Below, in pieces: positions 39,976-52,443 of a DNA stretch of 64,000 nt. The translations under genes and the position numbers were made by a program. The DNA comes from Nepenthes gracilis. Taxonomy: Eukaryota > Streptophyta > Magnoliopsida > Caryophyllales > Nepenthaceae. Within the stretch, counting starts at the first letter, position 1. The number at the start of each line of letters is the position of its first letter. Below the pieces are notes generated by a model. That model was not told the DNA's origin. It did no database searches and saw only the letters and a list, made by a program, of their open reading frames with translations. The stretch spans positions 11,739,030 through 11,803,029 of the forward strand of contig BSYO01000030.1 of NCBI GenBank assembly GCA_033239525.1, in the 5' to 3' direction.

Positions 39976-40985
39976 AGTTACAATTAACTTTATTAAGCAT
40001 GTAAAAATCAAAACCAAAATTTATTACGTAACCGAAAAAAAGATCAAGTTTGACCATCACTTATTCGAATGTCCACTTTTTTACCTATTTTCATACAAAA
40101 TAATTATATATATATATATTAGCCGACTTAGAACTTATAATATTACATTAGGTCTTCCACTCTTCTCTCGTGCCACTTGAATTGCCAATCACGAAGCGGA
40201 TCTCCTTCTTATCCAACGTTGGCAGGATGGAAGTTTGAAAGAAAAAGTAAAGTCAGATTGGTTATTTGGTGTAAAGCTTTTATCAAATGGGGCTCAAAAT
40301 ATTCAGAATGTTTATGGCGTCCTTAGGGTTTCAAAAACATGTTTGATATTTATAGATAGCGTTCAAAATCGATTTGGAAGATCTTCATTAGTTTAAAGGC
40401 CGCCTGAGCGGATCAAAGAGCGGCCCCCATTCATACACGCCATGCATCAAGCGGCCCCATTTGGTTTCATCAACGTTTTTGCCTCCCTATCCTAGCGAGC
40501 ATGTTTTGCCCCTCCGTGTGGAGTTGGACAACCCACAACCCGACATCAAAACAATGATACATATGGTCACGGAATGTGCCAATAAGACAAAAGTCTCTAA
40601 CAGTTACAATTAACTTTATTAAGCATGTAAAAATCAAAACCAAAATTTATTACGTAACCGAAAAAAAGATCAAGTTTGACCATCACTATTTCGAATGTCC
40701 ACTTTTTTACCTATTTTCATACAAAATAATTATATATATATATACATATCAAGATTATAATATTACATTTATCGATGTTCGGTACTGTGTGTCGTATTTT
40801 AAGTTGGCATTTTTCGTGAAAAGAGTCAGATTGGTTATTTGGTCTCTTATCGACATATTCGAGTGTCTGCAACAATATATCGATTTGGAAGATCTTCATT
40901 AGTTTCATGCCTAAAGGTCATACACGTCATCTCATCAACGTTTTTGCCTCCCTATCCTCTGTTTTGCCCCTCCTCGAGAGTTGGA
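39976..40985 (+). repeat. Direct duplication, units 39976-40530 and 40602-40985
   Basis: The first about 140 bases of the two units (from AGTTACAATTAACTTTATTA) are nearly identical, differing by one small change near CATCACTTATTCG/CATCACTATTTCG. Further matches follow in order: GGTTATTTGGT, GATTTGGAAGATCTTC and CATCAACGTTTTTGCCTCCC. The offset falls from 626 to about 460 bases, so the second unit has lost sequence. No gene is carried. Confidence 0.85.
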
Positions 40986-41165
40986 CCCGCTGGCGCCAGA
41001 GGCGCCAACTAGGTGGTGCACTCTCCAGAACTGGGTGCTCGATAAGCGCTCGAGGTGCCAGCCAAGCGTGTTTAATAAAACTGTGCACTCGCTGGACACT
41101 TGAGACACCAACTAAGCGGGTTTAACAGAACCGGGGCGCTCAATGAGCGCCCGAGCCTCGCTCAA
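40980..41165. repeat. GC-rich short tandem units with GGCGCC-type palindromes
   Basis: Roughly 60-base units repeat about three times, each with a GCGCTCGAGGTGCC-like core, an AAC(T/C)AAGCG word and GTTTAA(T/C)A(A/G)AAC. They directly follow the second duplication unit. They look like a piece of a longer repeat and carry no coding signal. Confidence 0.45.
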
Positions 41166-41621
41166 GCACCTGGGCATGAAATCACCTAACCCTATTCTAC
41201 GCCCGTCGCTCGCTCGAACCGCACTTGAGTAGCACAGGGGTTTTGTTCCTAACGGCTCTTTTATTTTTTAAACCATTTAGGCTCCATATATATAGATGTT
41301 TTATGTTTTGAACCTTTGAGAATTCTGGCAGATTTCTAAAGAGCCTTTCTCTCTTACAAAGCCTATGATACTTGGGCTCCATTTTTTAGAAAACTTCACG
41401 CTAGCATTTGTGTTGCATTGCTAAAGTTTTCTCCTTATATTGTGCCTTCTTATTTACACTTATTTTCACCCATTAACCTTCGTGGCGATATCGATGGCGT
41501 GGACACTGGACTCCAATGGTATTTGGTCCTTCAAGCGGTTTGTGAGAGAAGATTAACATGAAGATCGAAAGGCGTCCGATTTCATTACCGCTGGTAAATC
41601 CAATAAGTTCTTTTGTAAGTG

Positions 41622-42780
41622 ATGCGTACCTGGATTCGGATTTCGAACAGATTCGGGTCAATTGGGTCGTCTGGATCTGACTCCGTTCATTGAATCTGGA
41701 CCCTACACACTACTATAACAAATAAGAGGTCGTGTACCGCGGAATGTTATCCCATTAAAGATATTTCGACGCTCAAGTCAGTAATAGGTTTTCGACTTAT
41801 AAGAAGAAAATTGGAAATGACAGTTGAGAGAGAGAGAAAGAGAGATGGGAAGGAGTATTCGCCTTCAGACGTAAGAGACGTTCTTGCGGCTCTCGAGAGT
41901 ACAATTTTTTGACTCAGTGTTCACGGGGAACGAGTGGGAAGCTAAGTCCTATAAGCGTGGAAGTTTTGAAGGACAAAACTCAGGGAGTGAGCGGAGTCTT
42001 TGGAATCTGAAGGTTTAGTGTGGGATTATTACAGTAAACGATTGTATGCTTAGAAACGAGCGTTAAAATATTTAGGGATTTTTCCGTCGTAGTTCTTTGT
42101 TGTTTTCGTTCTTGCTCTCCTCTGGAATGGAGACTTCATTGGGTTATATAGATGGAGGGTAGGGCGATCTTCTTTGGTCAAGAAGGCGCGATTCTTGTAT
42201 CGTGTTGGGCGGTCTTCCTTGAGCAGAACGGCTTGATTTGTGTAATCTGTTGGGATCGTTTCTTTTCTGGACGAACAATGGTTCTCCAGATTATTTGCCT
42301 TCCTTCTACACTTTTGTTACTGTTAAAGTCTATTATAAACAGGAAGAGAGAATCTGGCGCATTCCTCATGGGAAGAGCGTTGAATCTGTTAATACCCCTT
42401 TTAGTGCAGATTGGCTTCAAAGAAGGTGCGAAATCAGGAAAAGGGACCGTTACTTGTCGTGTATGGAAACTGGGGCTAAACTGGGCCTGGCCCATATAAG
42501 GTTTTTACCTCTTCTCGATCTACTTATTATAGTGCTCCTAGTCAACAGAAAGGTTGACCGTCTTAATGGAGCATATTGGCCACCCAATTGGCCCTTCACA
42601 CGGTTAACGCTAGTATTGACCGTCCAAACGCGCATCTCGACCTTTTTAAAATTTGGACCGTTTTTCTTATTAGGCCAGCCCACTATGGGCTTACCCATTA
42701 GTAGGGATTACAAAACGAGAGTAAATCAGTTGGGCAAGCGCGTCTATACTACCCAATTTGTAAGTTAATTTTTATAGTGG
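41622..42780 (-). mobile_element. LTR-like fragment related to the Tat-like LTR
   Basis: It begins TGCGTACCTGGATTCGG, like the TGCATTCCCAGATTTGAG border of the LTR at 57340. It shares TCTGGACCCTACA, ATAACAAATAAGAGGTC and CGACGCTCAA blocks with it in the same order. The minus strand holds a TATA-like CTATATAACCC near 42145. The far end and any partner LTR were not found. Its 176-codon open frame at 42238 resembles nothing known. Confidence 0.4.
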
Positions 42781-43239
42781 ATATCTTTTTTGGCCGTTGA
42801 AACTCAAAAGGTTTTCCTCGATTACTGTGAGTATTGAATTTTTCCTTCGTCCTCAAAAAATTATCTCTTTTTATTATTACTTATTGTCGTATACTTTTTG
42901 TGCATATTATTATTTTTAGTATTTAGACACAAATATTCTTTATATGTATTGAATATTTAATTTTATATTATTTTTACTAATTTTACACAGGATCAAAATA
43001 TTATTGTATGATTTGGGACAAAAACGTTCCCTTCAAGCTCGCTATTAAAAATAAGTTAATGGATAATATTTTCTATTTTAATGAAAAACTAAGCTTAAAT
43101 TTTGATAAATAACTTTATATTTTTAAGTGTCGAATTGTTTTTCAAACTTCATTTACTATTTATTATTGGGCATCAATATTAATTAATAAAATAAATTACC
43201 CTAATGATACAATTTCATTCCATGACGTATCAGCTTATT

Positions 43240-43512
43240 ACCAATCACAGCCCCACGACATCTCAAGTTATTGACCTCTTCCTCTTTACCCTTTTTCTCT
43301 TTTCTCTCTATACGGTATTTTTTATATGAGATATGATTTTAAGATATCCTAAAAATACATCAGTCGAGCACATTTTTATACAATGAGCTCATTTGAGCGC
43401 CTGTTAGGTACGCCTTAGGTGCAGATGCTACAGAAAATAGCCTGGCCTTGTCCTACTACTATCGATGACTATTTGTTTGTTGTGATACTCATAAATGAGT
43501 GATTAAAACCCA
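43240..43512 (+). mobile_element. 3' part of a TGTTAGG-family LTR, copy 3
   Basis: It matches the 3' part of copies 1 and 2 (CTCTTCCTCTTTACCC, the TATGAGATA stretch, the GAGCGCC word and the end AAAACCCAACA). The 5' part is missing. The next copy starts six bases later. Confidence 0.5.
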
Positions 43513-43518
43513 ACAGTT

Positions 43519-43800
43519 ATCTGTTAGAGTTCGATTCGGATACACCTGACCCAGTGTAGTGGAAAAATCCAAACTACCGGTCGACCGTTGGCCACCGAGA
43601 ATGTGGACACAAAAAATACAAGAGTGTACAATGATTTTTTAAGTGAAAAATATTTTTAACTAAGAAAAAAATTACTGAAAAAATTTTTAAAAATCTCTAC
43701 TATGTAAAATTTGGATATTTAAACCCCTCGAGACAGAGTACCTGCAGCCAATCCAAGATAGAGTAAGAAACTCTAGAGAAATAGTACATTTGGTTATTGG
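43519..43800 (+). mobile_element. 5' part of a TGTTAGG-family LTR, copy 4
   Basis: It starts TGTTAGAGTTCGATTCGG and continues with the ACAATGATTTTTTAAGTG and AACTAAGAAAAAAATT blocks of copy 2. It is lost before the gypsy-like LTR that begins near 43834. Copies 3 and 4 together look like one element cut and rejoined or a collapsed pair. Confidence 0.5.
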
Positions 43801-43833
43801 AATGAAATAAGGTGTGAATATAATAGTTATTTT

Positions 43834-46417
43834 TATAATATCCCTAATTTTATTTGGATTAATTTAATATTAATTGAGATTTTGTATAATTTAAATGTGT
43901 CAAAAAATTATTTTAATATTATAAAATTTGGAAGGATATTTGGATGGTTGGGGTGGTACCCGAGGTACACCTGTGTGGTTGTCCGGGTATTAATTTAGAT
44001 TTTGAAATAAAAAAAGTAAAATATAATAATAATAATAATAATAAATATATCAATAAAAAAAATAAATAAAAAAAACCAAAAAAAAAAGAAAAAGCCAAAT
44101 CATAAGGGTTTCGGGGAGGAGAAGAAAAGGGGGGAGAAGAGAAGAGAGAGGGAGATTGGCGAGTGTCGATGCCGCCGCCATTGCCAACGCCGAAAATGGA
44201 AGTCAGCAAAGCCCTCTTCGTGATGATACCCTCCATTTTGTCCACCGGTGTTTGTAGAGGGTGAATCTCGTATCGAAGCCAAATCTACCGTTGTCCGTTT
44301 GTTGCCGTTGCCGGAGAAAATTGATGAAATTAAGGCAAGTAAAATTTTCTATTCTTTTCATTGATGTTGAATCTTTGTCTGCATGTGTGGATTTTGAGAA
44401 AAATGAGTTAAAATGGTGATTTTGGTGGAGGCGGCTCGCGATCAGAGGAGAAAGGAGGAACAACGGCTCACATGCTCCGTCGTCCACGCTGTGCCGTCGT
44501 TGGGTTCATTGCCACTGTTGTCCGCGCCGGAGCCGTCACTGGCGAAGGCAACCGTGGAGAAACAGAGAGGAAGAGGCGCACGAAGAGAGAGAGAGAACGG
44601 GAGGAGAGAGTGGTAGTGCACATCGTAGGAGAGAGAAGGGTGTCGTTTGGATATTTCGGGATATCTTTTCTTCAGATTTACGAAGTGTGATATCAAGGCA
44701 ACTATCTATAAACTCTCTATTTGTTCTGTTTTGATATTTGAAATATTTTAGATAATGTTAGAAATTTTTACTAACATGCATATAATTTCATCTACTCGAT
44801 CTATTGAATTTGGACTTACATGTGTAGTTCATTGAATGTTTTGGAGATTTTTGGACCGAATTTTATGATTTTAGAGGGCTTAATATTTTTCTAAAAGTTT
44901 AAATAATTTATTAAATACTGTATATTTTTATATCAGTATATTTGTATAAAAATAGTATGAAACTTTGCATGAGCCATGCAGTCACATGTACGTGCCGAAT
45001 CGTGGTCACTACATTTGGATTTAGATTATTGGATACTCTGGCCAGCTCCCGACAGAAAAATATTTATTATTAAAATTTTTTTTTTACCGGTAGAAAAGGT
45101 TTGGAGTAGTGACAATTCCTATTTGGATATTCTGGATTCAACTTAGAATATATTCGAATATCGTAATATATCTGACAAACTTGAGGATTACACCTAAAAT
45201 TATATGTGGCAAAATAATAGTAAGTAGCCTTACCTATTGGTACAGAGTATATGGATGTCATTCATATTGGCCTAATTTGTATTTGATTTGGCCTAAGGTT
45301 ATCAAGATTATGTATAATCATTCCTCAAACTAATTTTTAAATAATCAAAATTTAAATTTGATGCATGATTTATATATTTGTATTGATTTGTATTAGACAT
45401 TGATTTGAATTTGGATTTTGAATTTGATTTGGGATTTGTCAATTTTTGCCCACAGTTAAATCTTGGTATGTCTCGTACAAATAATTTTGATTATATATTT
45501 TGATTCGAACCTTTGGAACATCTGCCGCCATACTGCATCAACTTCTATACACGCTATTGGATCATCCGACTATCAAATTTTGAGCCAAATCACAAGCTGA
45601 TCGGGCTTTGGGCTCGGACTCAAACTCAGACTCAAACTTAGATATGTATTGGACTTTAGAATTTGCTATTTGCCTATTGGAATTAATCCAAATCACTTTT
45701 GTTTTGTTTATATTTATATTTATATATATACACGTTTCGATGATGATTGTTTTATATTTGGAATATTTATTTTGGATTTGGATATTTGATTTGTATACGA
45801 GACTACCATTAGATTTTTGATCTTAAATGTTGGATTTTTTTATTAGACTTATTATATCGGCGATTTGGATTTATCCAATCATTTGAACGGATTTTTATTC
45901 ATTTGACATTTTCTCTAATTTATTGGACTCTTTTTGTTTAAATATAATACTTGTTGAGTATTAAACTCACTTTTTCTATTTTATCTCTTCAAAGTAGAAG
46001 ATTCGGATATATTATAGAAGTGTGGTCGTAATTTGTCAGCCATTCATCTGATTTGATGAGTTTTGGCTCTATTATTCTTTAAATTGGTATTTGATGTGAA
46101 CGGATTATAGAATTGGCCGGGTATAGGCCCATGGTTATATTTTGGGGAAAGTTCGAATATTATGTTATATTTGATTATGATTTTTAGTTTAAGTATTACC
46201 TTCCTTACGATGATTGTAGAACAGGTCGTATCTATTTAAATCGGACGATTGTTCGATGAGGTCTTATGTGAATTCAATTTCGTTAAGTTGTATATTTTGA
46301 TTTGTCACACATGAATTTTGGGATTTTGTATTATTTGTTTAAAATTATTTAAAATTTTAAATTTTAAAAATTATAATTAATTATTTAAATTAACTTGTTT
46401 ATTTTGAATTTGTGACA
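43834..46417 (+). mobile_element. Gypsy-like LTR, plus orientation (about 2.6 kb)
   Basis: The start TATAATATCCC (TG changed to TA) and the end TTTGTGACA correspond to the LTR at 47225-49525 read in reverse. Shared internal landmarks are a (AAT)n-rich leader, a purine-rich then GC-rich island (about 44110-44660), 'TCTTCAGATTTACGA', 'GTGGTCACTA', 'GTAGTGAC' and 'GATTGTAGAACAGGTCGT'. No matching target duplication was found (ATTTT left, AAAGT right). No domain of a retroelement polyprotein was found. Confidence 0.6.
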
Positions 46418-47224
46418 AAAGTATTTTCAGAGAAAAGTCATAAAGAGAGGTCTTTTGGATCATTTTAGATAAATAATTAGCTGGATATTTTGGTATAATA
46501 AGTATTGCCTCGATTAAAAATAAAAAATTTGAGTTGTGGAGGCTTGGGTCCAAATTAGAAAGTCAAGTCATAGAGGTTTGGGTTTGGATTAGAAGGATGA
46601 TCATCTGATTACGATGAGTCGCGCAAGCGACATAATATATGATTTGATATAGTAGTTGAATGAGAAATTTGTTTCGTCTCTACAGTTATGTGAAAATTTT
46701 GTTGAATTTTATGATTTTGGAAGAAGTATTAACTTTAGATAGTATCGTTCCGAAATCTCGCAGAATAGAAGGAGGTTTTGGTCGGCTGAAAGCTAAATGA
46801 TAAAGTGAGTTGGTCGAAATCTCGCATAGTAGAAGAAGGTTTTGGTCGAGTAGATACAAGCGAACCGATAGTAGGATTTTCAGTGCTTTATCGTGGGCCA
46901 GGATAATGAAGAGATCGCTTGAAATATCTCTTCGGATACATCCTTTAAAATTAGAACGATACAAAGAAGATTGGCGTGGTTCTTCGTAAGGATGGCATGC
47001 GTGTGTAAAATGAAAAGTGAATGTTGTGTTTGATTAAAGAAATAAAGATTCTTCAAGATTAGAAGTTGCAGATAAAGATGAAGAAGGTCAAGTCAACTCG
47101 TTTCTCTTCGTAAGAGAAGTTATAGAATTTTGGTAGACAACATCTGTCAGAAAATAGGATAATGAAGTACAAGTCTGATTTTGTTGGTAGTGAAGATGCT
47201 GATTGTGTAAAGGTTTGAAGATAC
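46418..47224. other. Unassigned sequence between two LTRs, with a short tandem duplication
   Basis: It contains two copies of a CGAAATCTCGCA...GGTTTTGGTCG motif (about 46751-46786 and 46817-46853). It joins directly to 49531 and onward once the inserted solo LTR is removed. I see no gene. It could be decayed internal sequence of a retroelement. Confidence 0.4.
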
Positions 47225-49530
47225 TGTCACGACCCAGGAAACATAATATACGCAGGTTAAAAATAAAATCAATAATAATATTTTCATCAATCATAAAAAT
47301 TCAATCCGGGTGTGACAATTCATAAGGACCCGATATAATAAAATCCGTACAAGATCTCATTGGATATGAATTCGGACAAATATAATACACGACCTGTTAT
47401 CTACAATCGCAATAGAGGTATTGAATATAACAATAACTCATCAACATAATACTATAACTCCAATATTTATTATACAATGATCAGAGCCATTATCTGGTTA
47501 TAAATAATGACCATAATACATCCTCGAGATTAGAAATATATCAAATATAATATCTCCACTCGTCAAAAGGGATATTCGAGCCCTATCACGTCCGAGCTTC
47601 TACAAGCGTATCCATGCCACTTGTCTAAAGGGATAAAATAAGAAAACGTGAGTCCAGAATTCAAGAAGTATCGTATATATGTAAACAGTACATATAAATC
47701 AGAGGGAAGGGATCACGCATCACAACCGTGTAAAATATAAAACACAAAGTCCATGAAATCCCTAAAAATTGAGGAAATATCTCGTACTAAATTATCGTCC
47801 GTATCAAACAGTCTCTCTGAGACGAAATCATAATAAATAACGATCCGATCAAATATCATAGACGACATCATATCATATGATCTGAGGTCACATAAACCGC
47901 AACCGTCACCACATCCATGTGGGACACATACCATCATCTGGATCTAAATCCCATAATGCAGAAATCAAGAGAAGACCGCCGGAACTAAAAACATAAATAA
48001 AAACACGTTTCAGGTTTATTACATATTTATACGTACGAGACATTTCTACGGTACAATTGTGGGCCAATCAGTATATCTCAAAATCATTCTCCACCCAAAT
48101 ACATGCAGAACTACAAAGTATACACTGAATCGGAGAACTAAAGATAAATAATACCAACTTGAGGAAGGTTACCCTCGTCCGGTAACCACAATTATATTGG
48201 CTATGATTTAGGCCAGTAGTTCAAGACCATCAATGTATTCAATCTCCCATAGATTAGGAACTTGCTCACTATATTTTACCACCGACGACTTTGGGTGCTA
48301 CCTTAAATTTTAGTTATATATTAGGACATCTGAATATATTAGTTTCGTCAATTTCTTACGATGGTTCTCAATTAACTACACAGTGAGATGGGTCAACTAC
48401 TAAATGTTTCAATATTCCATCCGGCGGAAGTGGCCATATTATATACGTTCTTGTCGGGACTAAGCCTCTCTATTGGGAGCGGAACCAATAACTCATACCT
48501 CAGATCACAAATAATGACCTATCAGGTCTCAAACCACCATGGTCCCGTAGTGAGCCCACCCCCGGCAACATGCATGATCAATGCAAGGTCTGATTCATGG
48601 TTCTACAATATACGAATACACAAATATACATATATATACTGTCTAGGTGTCCGAAAATCCTCCAAATTATAAATACCAGTGTAAAACCACAACACGACCA
48701 ATAAAATATACATGCATGTACATAATTAATAAATTTGGGATATACAAAAATATATGTATATTAGTAAAATCTCCTATAGTGGTAAAAAAATATTAGAAAT
48801 TAAATCAGACTAAGAATAGGGTTAGAGGATGCTTGCATTGACTTTATATTATACAGATTTAAAGAAAGGATGTCCCGAATCATTCGAATATGGCTTTTCT
48901 CTCTCCTGCCGGCGCGAAACTCGCGCGCATTACCCTCTCTCCTCTCTACACGCAACCAATGCGCTTCTGTCGCATCTCCACTGCCGCCACTCCACCACCG
49001 CGCCACTCGCATAGCCGTCGTCGGCCTCCCCGACACCACCCTACCGGCACTGGCGCCGCTATGCGGCCGCCGTCATCGATTTCCACGCAACCCTCTCTCC
49101 CGTGCAATTCTCTCCTCCCATGCCGCGCCACCACATGCCGCGGCCTTCGCAGCCTCTGCGGCGAGCCACAGTCGCCGTCGACCTCCTCTCTTCTTCTCCC
49201 TCTCCCTCTCTCTTCCTCCTCCTCCTTTTTGCAAAGCGCTAAACCCTAACTTTCCCCCCTTCGCACACTCTCTCCTTGACTCTCTCTCTGCTTTCCCTTT
49301 TTTTTCTTATATATATATATATATATTATTTTCTATTTACTTTTCTTTTATTTTTAAAATTTGATCGGTACTCGGATAGTAACACGGACTCACCTTAGGC
49401 GCCACTCCGCAACTCTAATCATTCCTCAAAATTTTTACAGTATTTTAATTTATTTTCTCCACGTCAAAAATATCTAAAATTATAATAAATTTTAAAATAC
49501 TCCAAATGGGATCCGAAATATTATAGATAC
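47220..49530 (-). mobile_element. Solo gypsy-like LTR, minus orientation, with perfect 5-bp target duplication
   Basis: The LTR is 47225-49525 (2301 bp), flanked by GATAC at 47220-47224 and 49526-49530. Read on the minus strand it runs from TATAATATTTCGG to GGGTCGTGACA, the same family as 43834-46417. A GC-rich island on the minus strand (about 48890-49260) gives long but meaningless open frames of up to 164 codons. No internal region or partner LTR is present, so it formed by LTR-LTR recombination or as a partial insertion. Confidence 0.8.
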
Positions 49531-51074
49531 GGTTGGAGTAAGAGGAAAACTCAATGGTTGTCTGTTTTTCCCACTTGTCACTATGATTGAGTCGATAGTC
49601 ATTTCCGTAAATCTTTCATCGCTGAAAAATCGATGTATAAAGGTTTTGATGTTTAGCCTCCTATAGTAATGCTCAGAAAAATGTTGAAAAATCTAAAAGC
49701 TTTGTTGAAATATGACAGTAGCTAAAGACTTTAAGATTCAATTTGGAAGAAATCGTGCCGTTTTAACTCTTGACTCATAGCGAAGAGCTGGACCAAACAT
49801 TGATCGAGCAAGAATAGTTTTGAGAGAAGTATTTCCGAAAGAAATCAAAGTATTTGAAGGATGAATTTGTTTATTCACCAAAGGATAAACAAAAGGAATA
49901 TCATATGAAATAAAGTCTTCCTCTCCGAAATTTGAGTTTGCAAGATCAGCCTGCAAATTTAGCAGGAAGAAGTATATGAGACGAGTTTACTTCATCAGAA
50001 ATTGAGTCTGCTTCAAACTGCGACCAGATATGTCATTTGTCAAATGATCATTCAAATCCCAGGAGTCCGATTCTAGACGTCTATATAGGAGACGAACGGT
50101 TCCAAGCGAAGCAATTGTAGATGTAGCTTATGAAATTAAAATCGGATCTTTAGTCATGGAAGACTATTTTGGTATGGCAGTCTCGTTCTGCATTTCGGGA
50201 TATGAGTCCTTGAAATTCCAAGGAAGAATCAAGTAGAAGGCTAAAGAGTTGATTTTAGTATTACGTGTAAGCCATCTGCTGAAAGATGAGTGCTAAGCTT
50301 ATCTTGCATATATATGGTCACATTTGGGAGTCATTTTTTGACCATTGAAAATATTTTGTTTATCTGCGAGTTTAAAAATGTTTTTCCAGATATTCGGTCT
50401 GTATTATTCTCGAATTAGGAAATCAAATTTATTTACTTTTTGCTTATTGAGTTATTTACAATGGAATAACCAAAAACTCTACATTATCGTAGGTTCATGG
50501 GTTAGTACGGCCTAGCCTTATCCTACTGCTCACCGACCATTGACACCCATTACTTTTCCTTTTTCTTTTATTCCTGTTATAAATTATAATGCTAAAGTAC
50601 TTGTTTTTGTTCTACCATGCCTTAATGCTAAAACAATCTTTTGTCTTTAATTTTTCCGTCAAGTATTCCTTAGGAGATGTCAAAGAAATTTCTTACTTTT
50701 GGAATACGGATAAAAGATATTTTACAACAAACTTCTATCTGTCATAAAAAATTAATATAACTTTAGCCGGCCACTTATTTCTTTAGAATCAAAATTGATC
50801 AGAATTTATTAAGCAATAGCACATCAAAAAAACTTTAATATATCAAATTATATTTGGGGGAGCTTTATCTCTCGTTGAGATGAAGATGTTTATTAATTAT
50901 ATATTAATCGTCTATTTTTAAATAAATAATTACAATTTATTTAATTAAAAAAATAAAAATAGCTAAGATTAAATATTTCAAAATAATTTGATTGTAATTA
51001 TTTATTTAAAAAGAGATTATTGAGATTAAAATAACAAGTAAATTTACTTCTTTAAAAAATAGAGCCCCCTCTAA
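49531..51074. other. Unassigned sequence, no gene recognised
   Basis: This continues the host sequence of the solo LTR and then becomes AT-rich. A 72-codon minus frame at 49738-49956 resembles nothing I know. A poly(A/T)-rich stretch precedes the Tat-like element. Confidence 0.4.
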
Positions 51075-52443
51075 TACGTTTCTAGATTCGAGTTATTGTA
51101 CGGGTTAGAAAATTGCTTGATCTTCCACTTTGAGTTAAATCGGAGCCGATTTGATCCGATCTCCATTTCTTCGAACCTAAACCTTACGTAACATAACAAA
51201 AAATAAGAGGTTAAAGGATTAACGAAACTCATTTTCTGATATATCCTCCAACACTCAAATTAGATATCTTTTTTAAAAAAATAAAAATATGAGAGAATGA
51301 TGTAAAAGAAATACATAGATACATGTGATAGGGGATTGAGTGTGAGTCGCTCGACTGAGGGGCGATTTAGGGATGCACTCATCTGATTGGCGGTTTAGAG
51401 GTGCGCCTAGTTTATGGGCAGTTTCAAGGTGCACCCTACTTAAAAGCGGCTTCGAGGTGCGCCATGCTTAAAAGCAGTTTTGAGGTGCACCCGGCATAGG
51501 AATGGTTTTGAGGTGTGTCCAGAGGACCGAGCTCCTGGAAGGAGGGCCTTCTGGAAAGTAGGCTGGCCTCCTAGAAGGATAGCCCCTTGGAAGGTGAGAT
51601 GACCTCTTTGATGGACCGGAGGGCAGCCCTCCTGGATGGATGGGAGCATAGACCTTTTGGAAAGATCGAAGGCCCAACCTCCTAGATACAGGAGGGCAAA
51701 CCTTCGGGATGGAGGGCGGCTCCTAGATGGAATGCATCTCCTCGATGGAGGGAGGCTCCTGGACGGATGCAGCTCCTTGATGGAGGGCAATTAGGTGTGG
51801 GGTTGGTCTCTTGGATAACCTCCTAGATGGAGGGTTGGCCTTCTGAATGAAGGGTTAGTTTCCTGAATGGAGTCTGTAGTGTCTTTTTTCTCCTCCATTT
51901 TCTATCTGCGTCATAGAACTCTCTTTTATGGATTTAGGGTTCTCTCCCCTCTCCTTGTGGAGGAAAAGGTGCATATTTATAGCGATGGAGCGAGCTAGCT
52001 TTACCTTGGGTGTCAAGGCCGTTGATAGCGGTCTACCATGATTTGTTGAGTTGCTCCTATCATTTTGAAGAGATGCACTATTTGGCAGATTTTCTACAGA
52101 GATTTATTGAGTTGATTATGGTAAGATGCCATGACAGTGTATGGCAATTGCCTCTTTGGAAAAGATTGTGCAAATCATAGGTGAATATTTTAAAAATATC
52201 TACCAAACTTGACCTAACCAATTATGATAAGTTTTCTCAGTACGTGGAAAAAGGATGGTGGGCCATTTTGATAGGGTCATTCATGGTGGGCTACTGGGCC
52301 GGCCAATGCCTTGACGGTTAATCCTGAGCTGTGCGATCTCGGACCTTAGGTTGTGGGGACCTTCTCCTATGTTGTAATTTTTAGATGACCTTTTCACCGT
52401 GGGTTTTGGTATCCGGGTTAGTCCATGAGTGACGAACCCATCA
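51075..52443 (-). repeat. 3' LTR (left copy) of the Tat-like element
   Basis: It shares ordered blocks with 57340-58728: AATAAGAGGT, ATATCTTTTT, GATTGAGTGTGAGT, the minisatellite, ATTTATAGC/ACTTATAGT and GAACCCATCA/AAACCCATCA. About 51520-51860 is a G-rich minisatellite of degenerate CTCCTGGATGGAGGG-like units. Confidence 0.75.

Noticed and set aside
42238..42768. 176-codon ORF, one of the longest in the window
   Set aside because: It lies in an LTR-like fragment, with overlapping frames on both strands and no domain. Its length fits chance in a GC-richer stretch.
48870..49364. 164-codon Pro/Ser/Arg-rich ORF
   Set aside because: It lies in the GC-rich island of a solo LTR. Three overlapping frames look equally good, and the composition is simply CT-rich.
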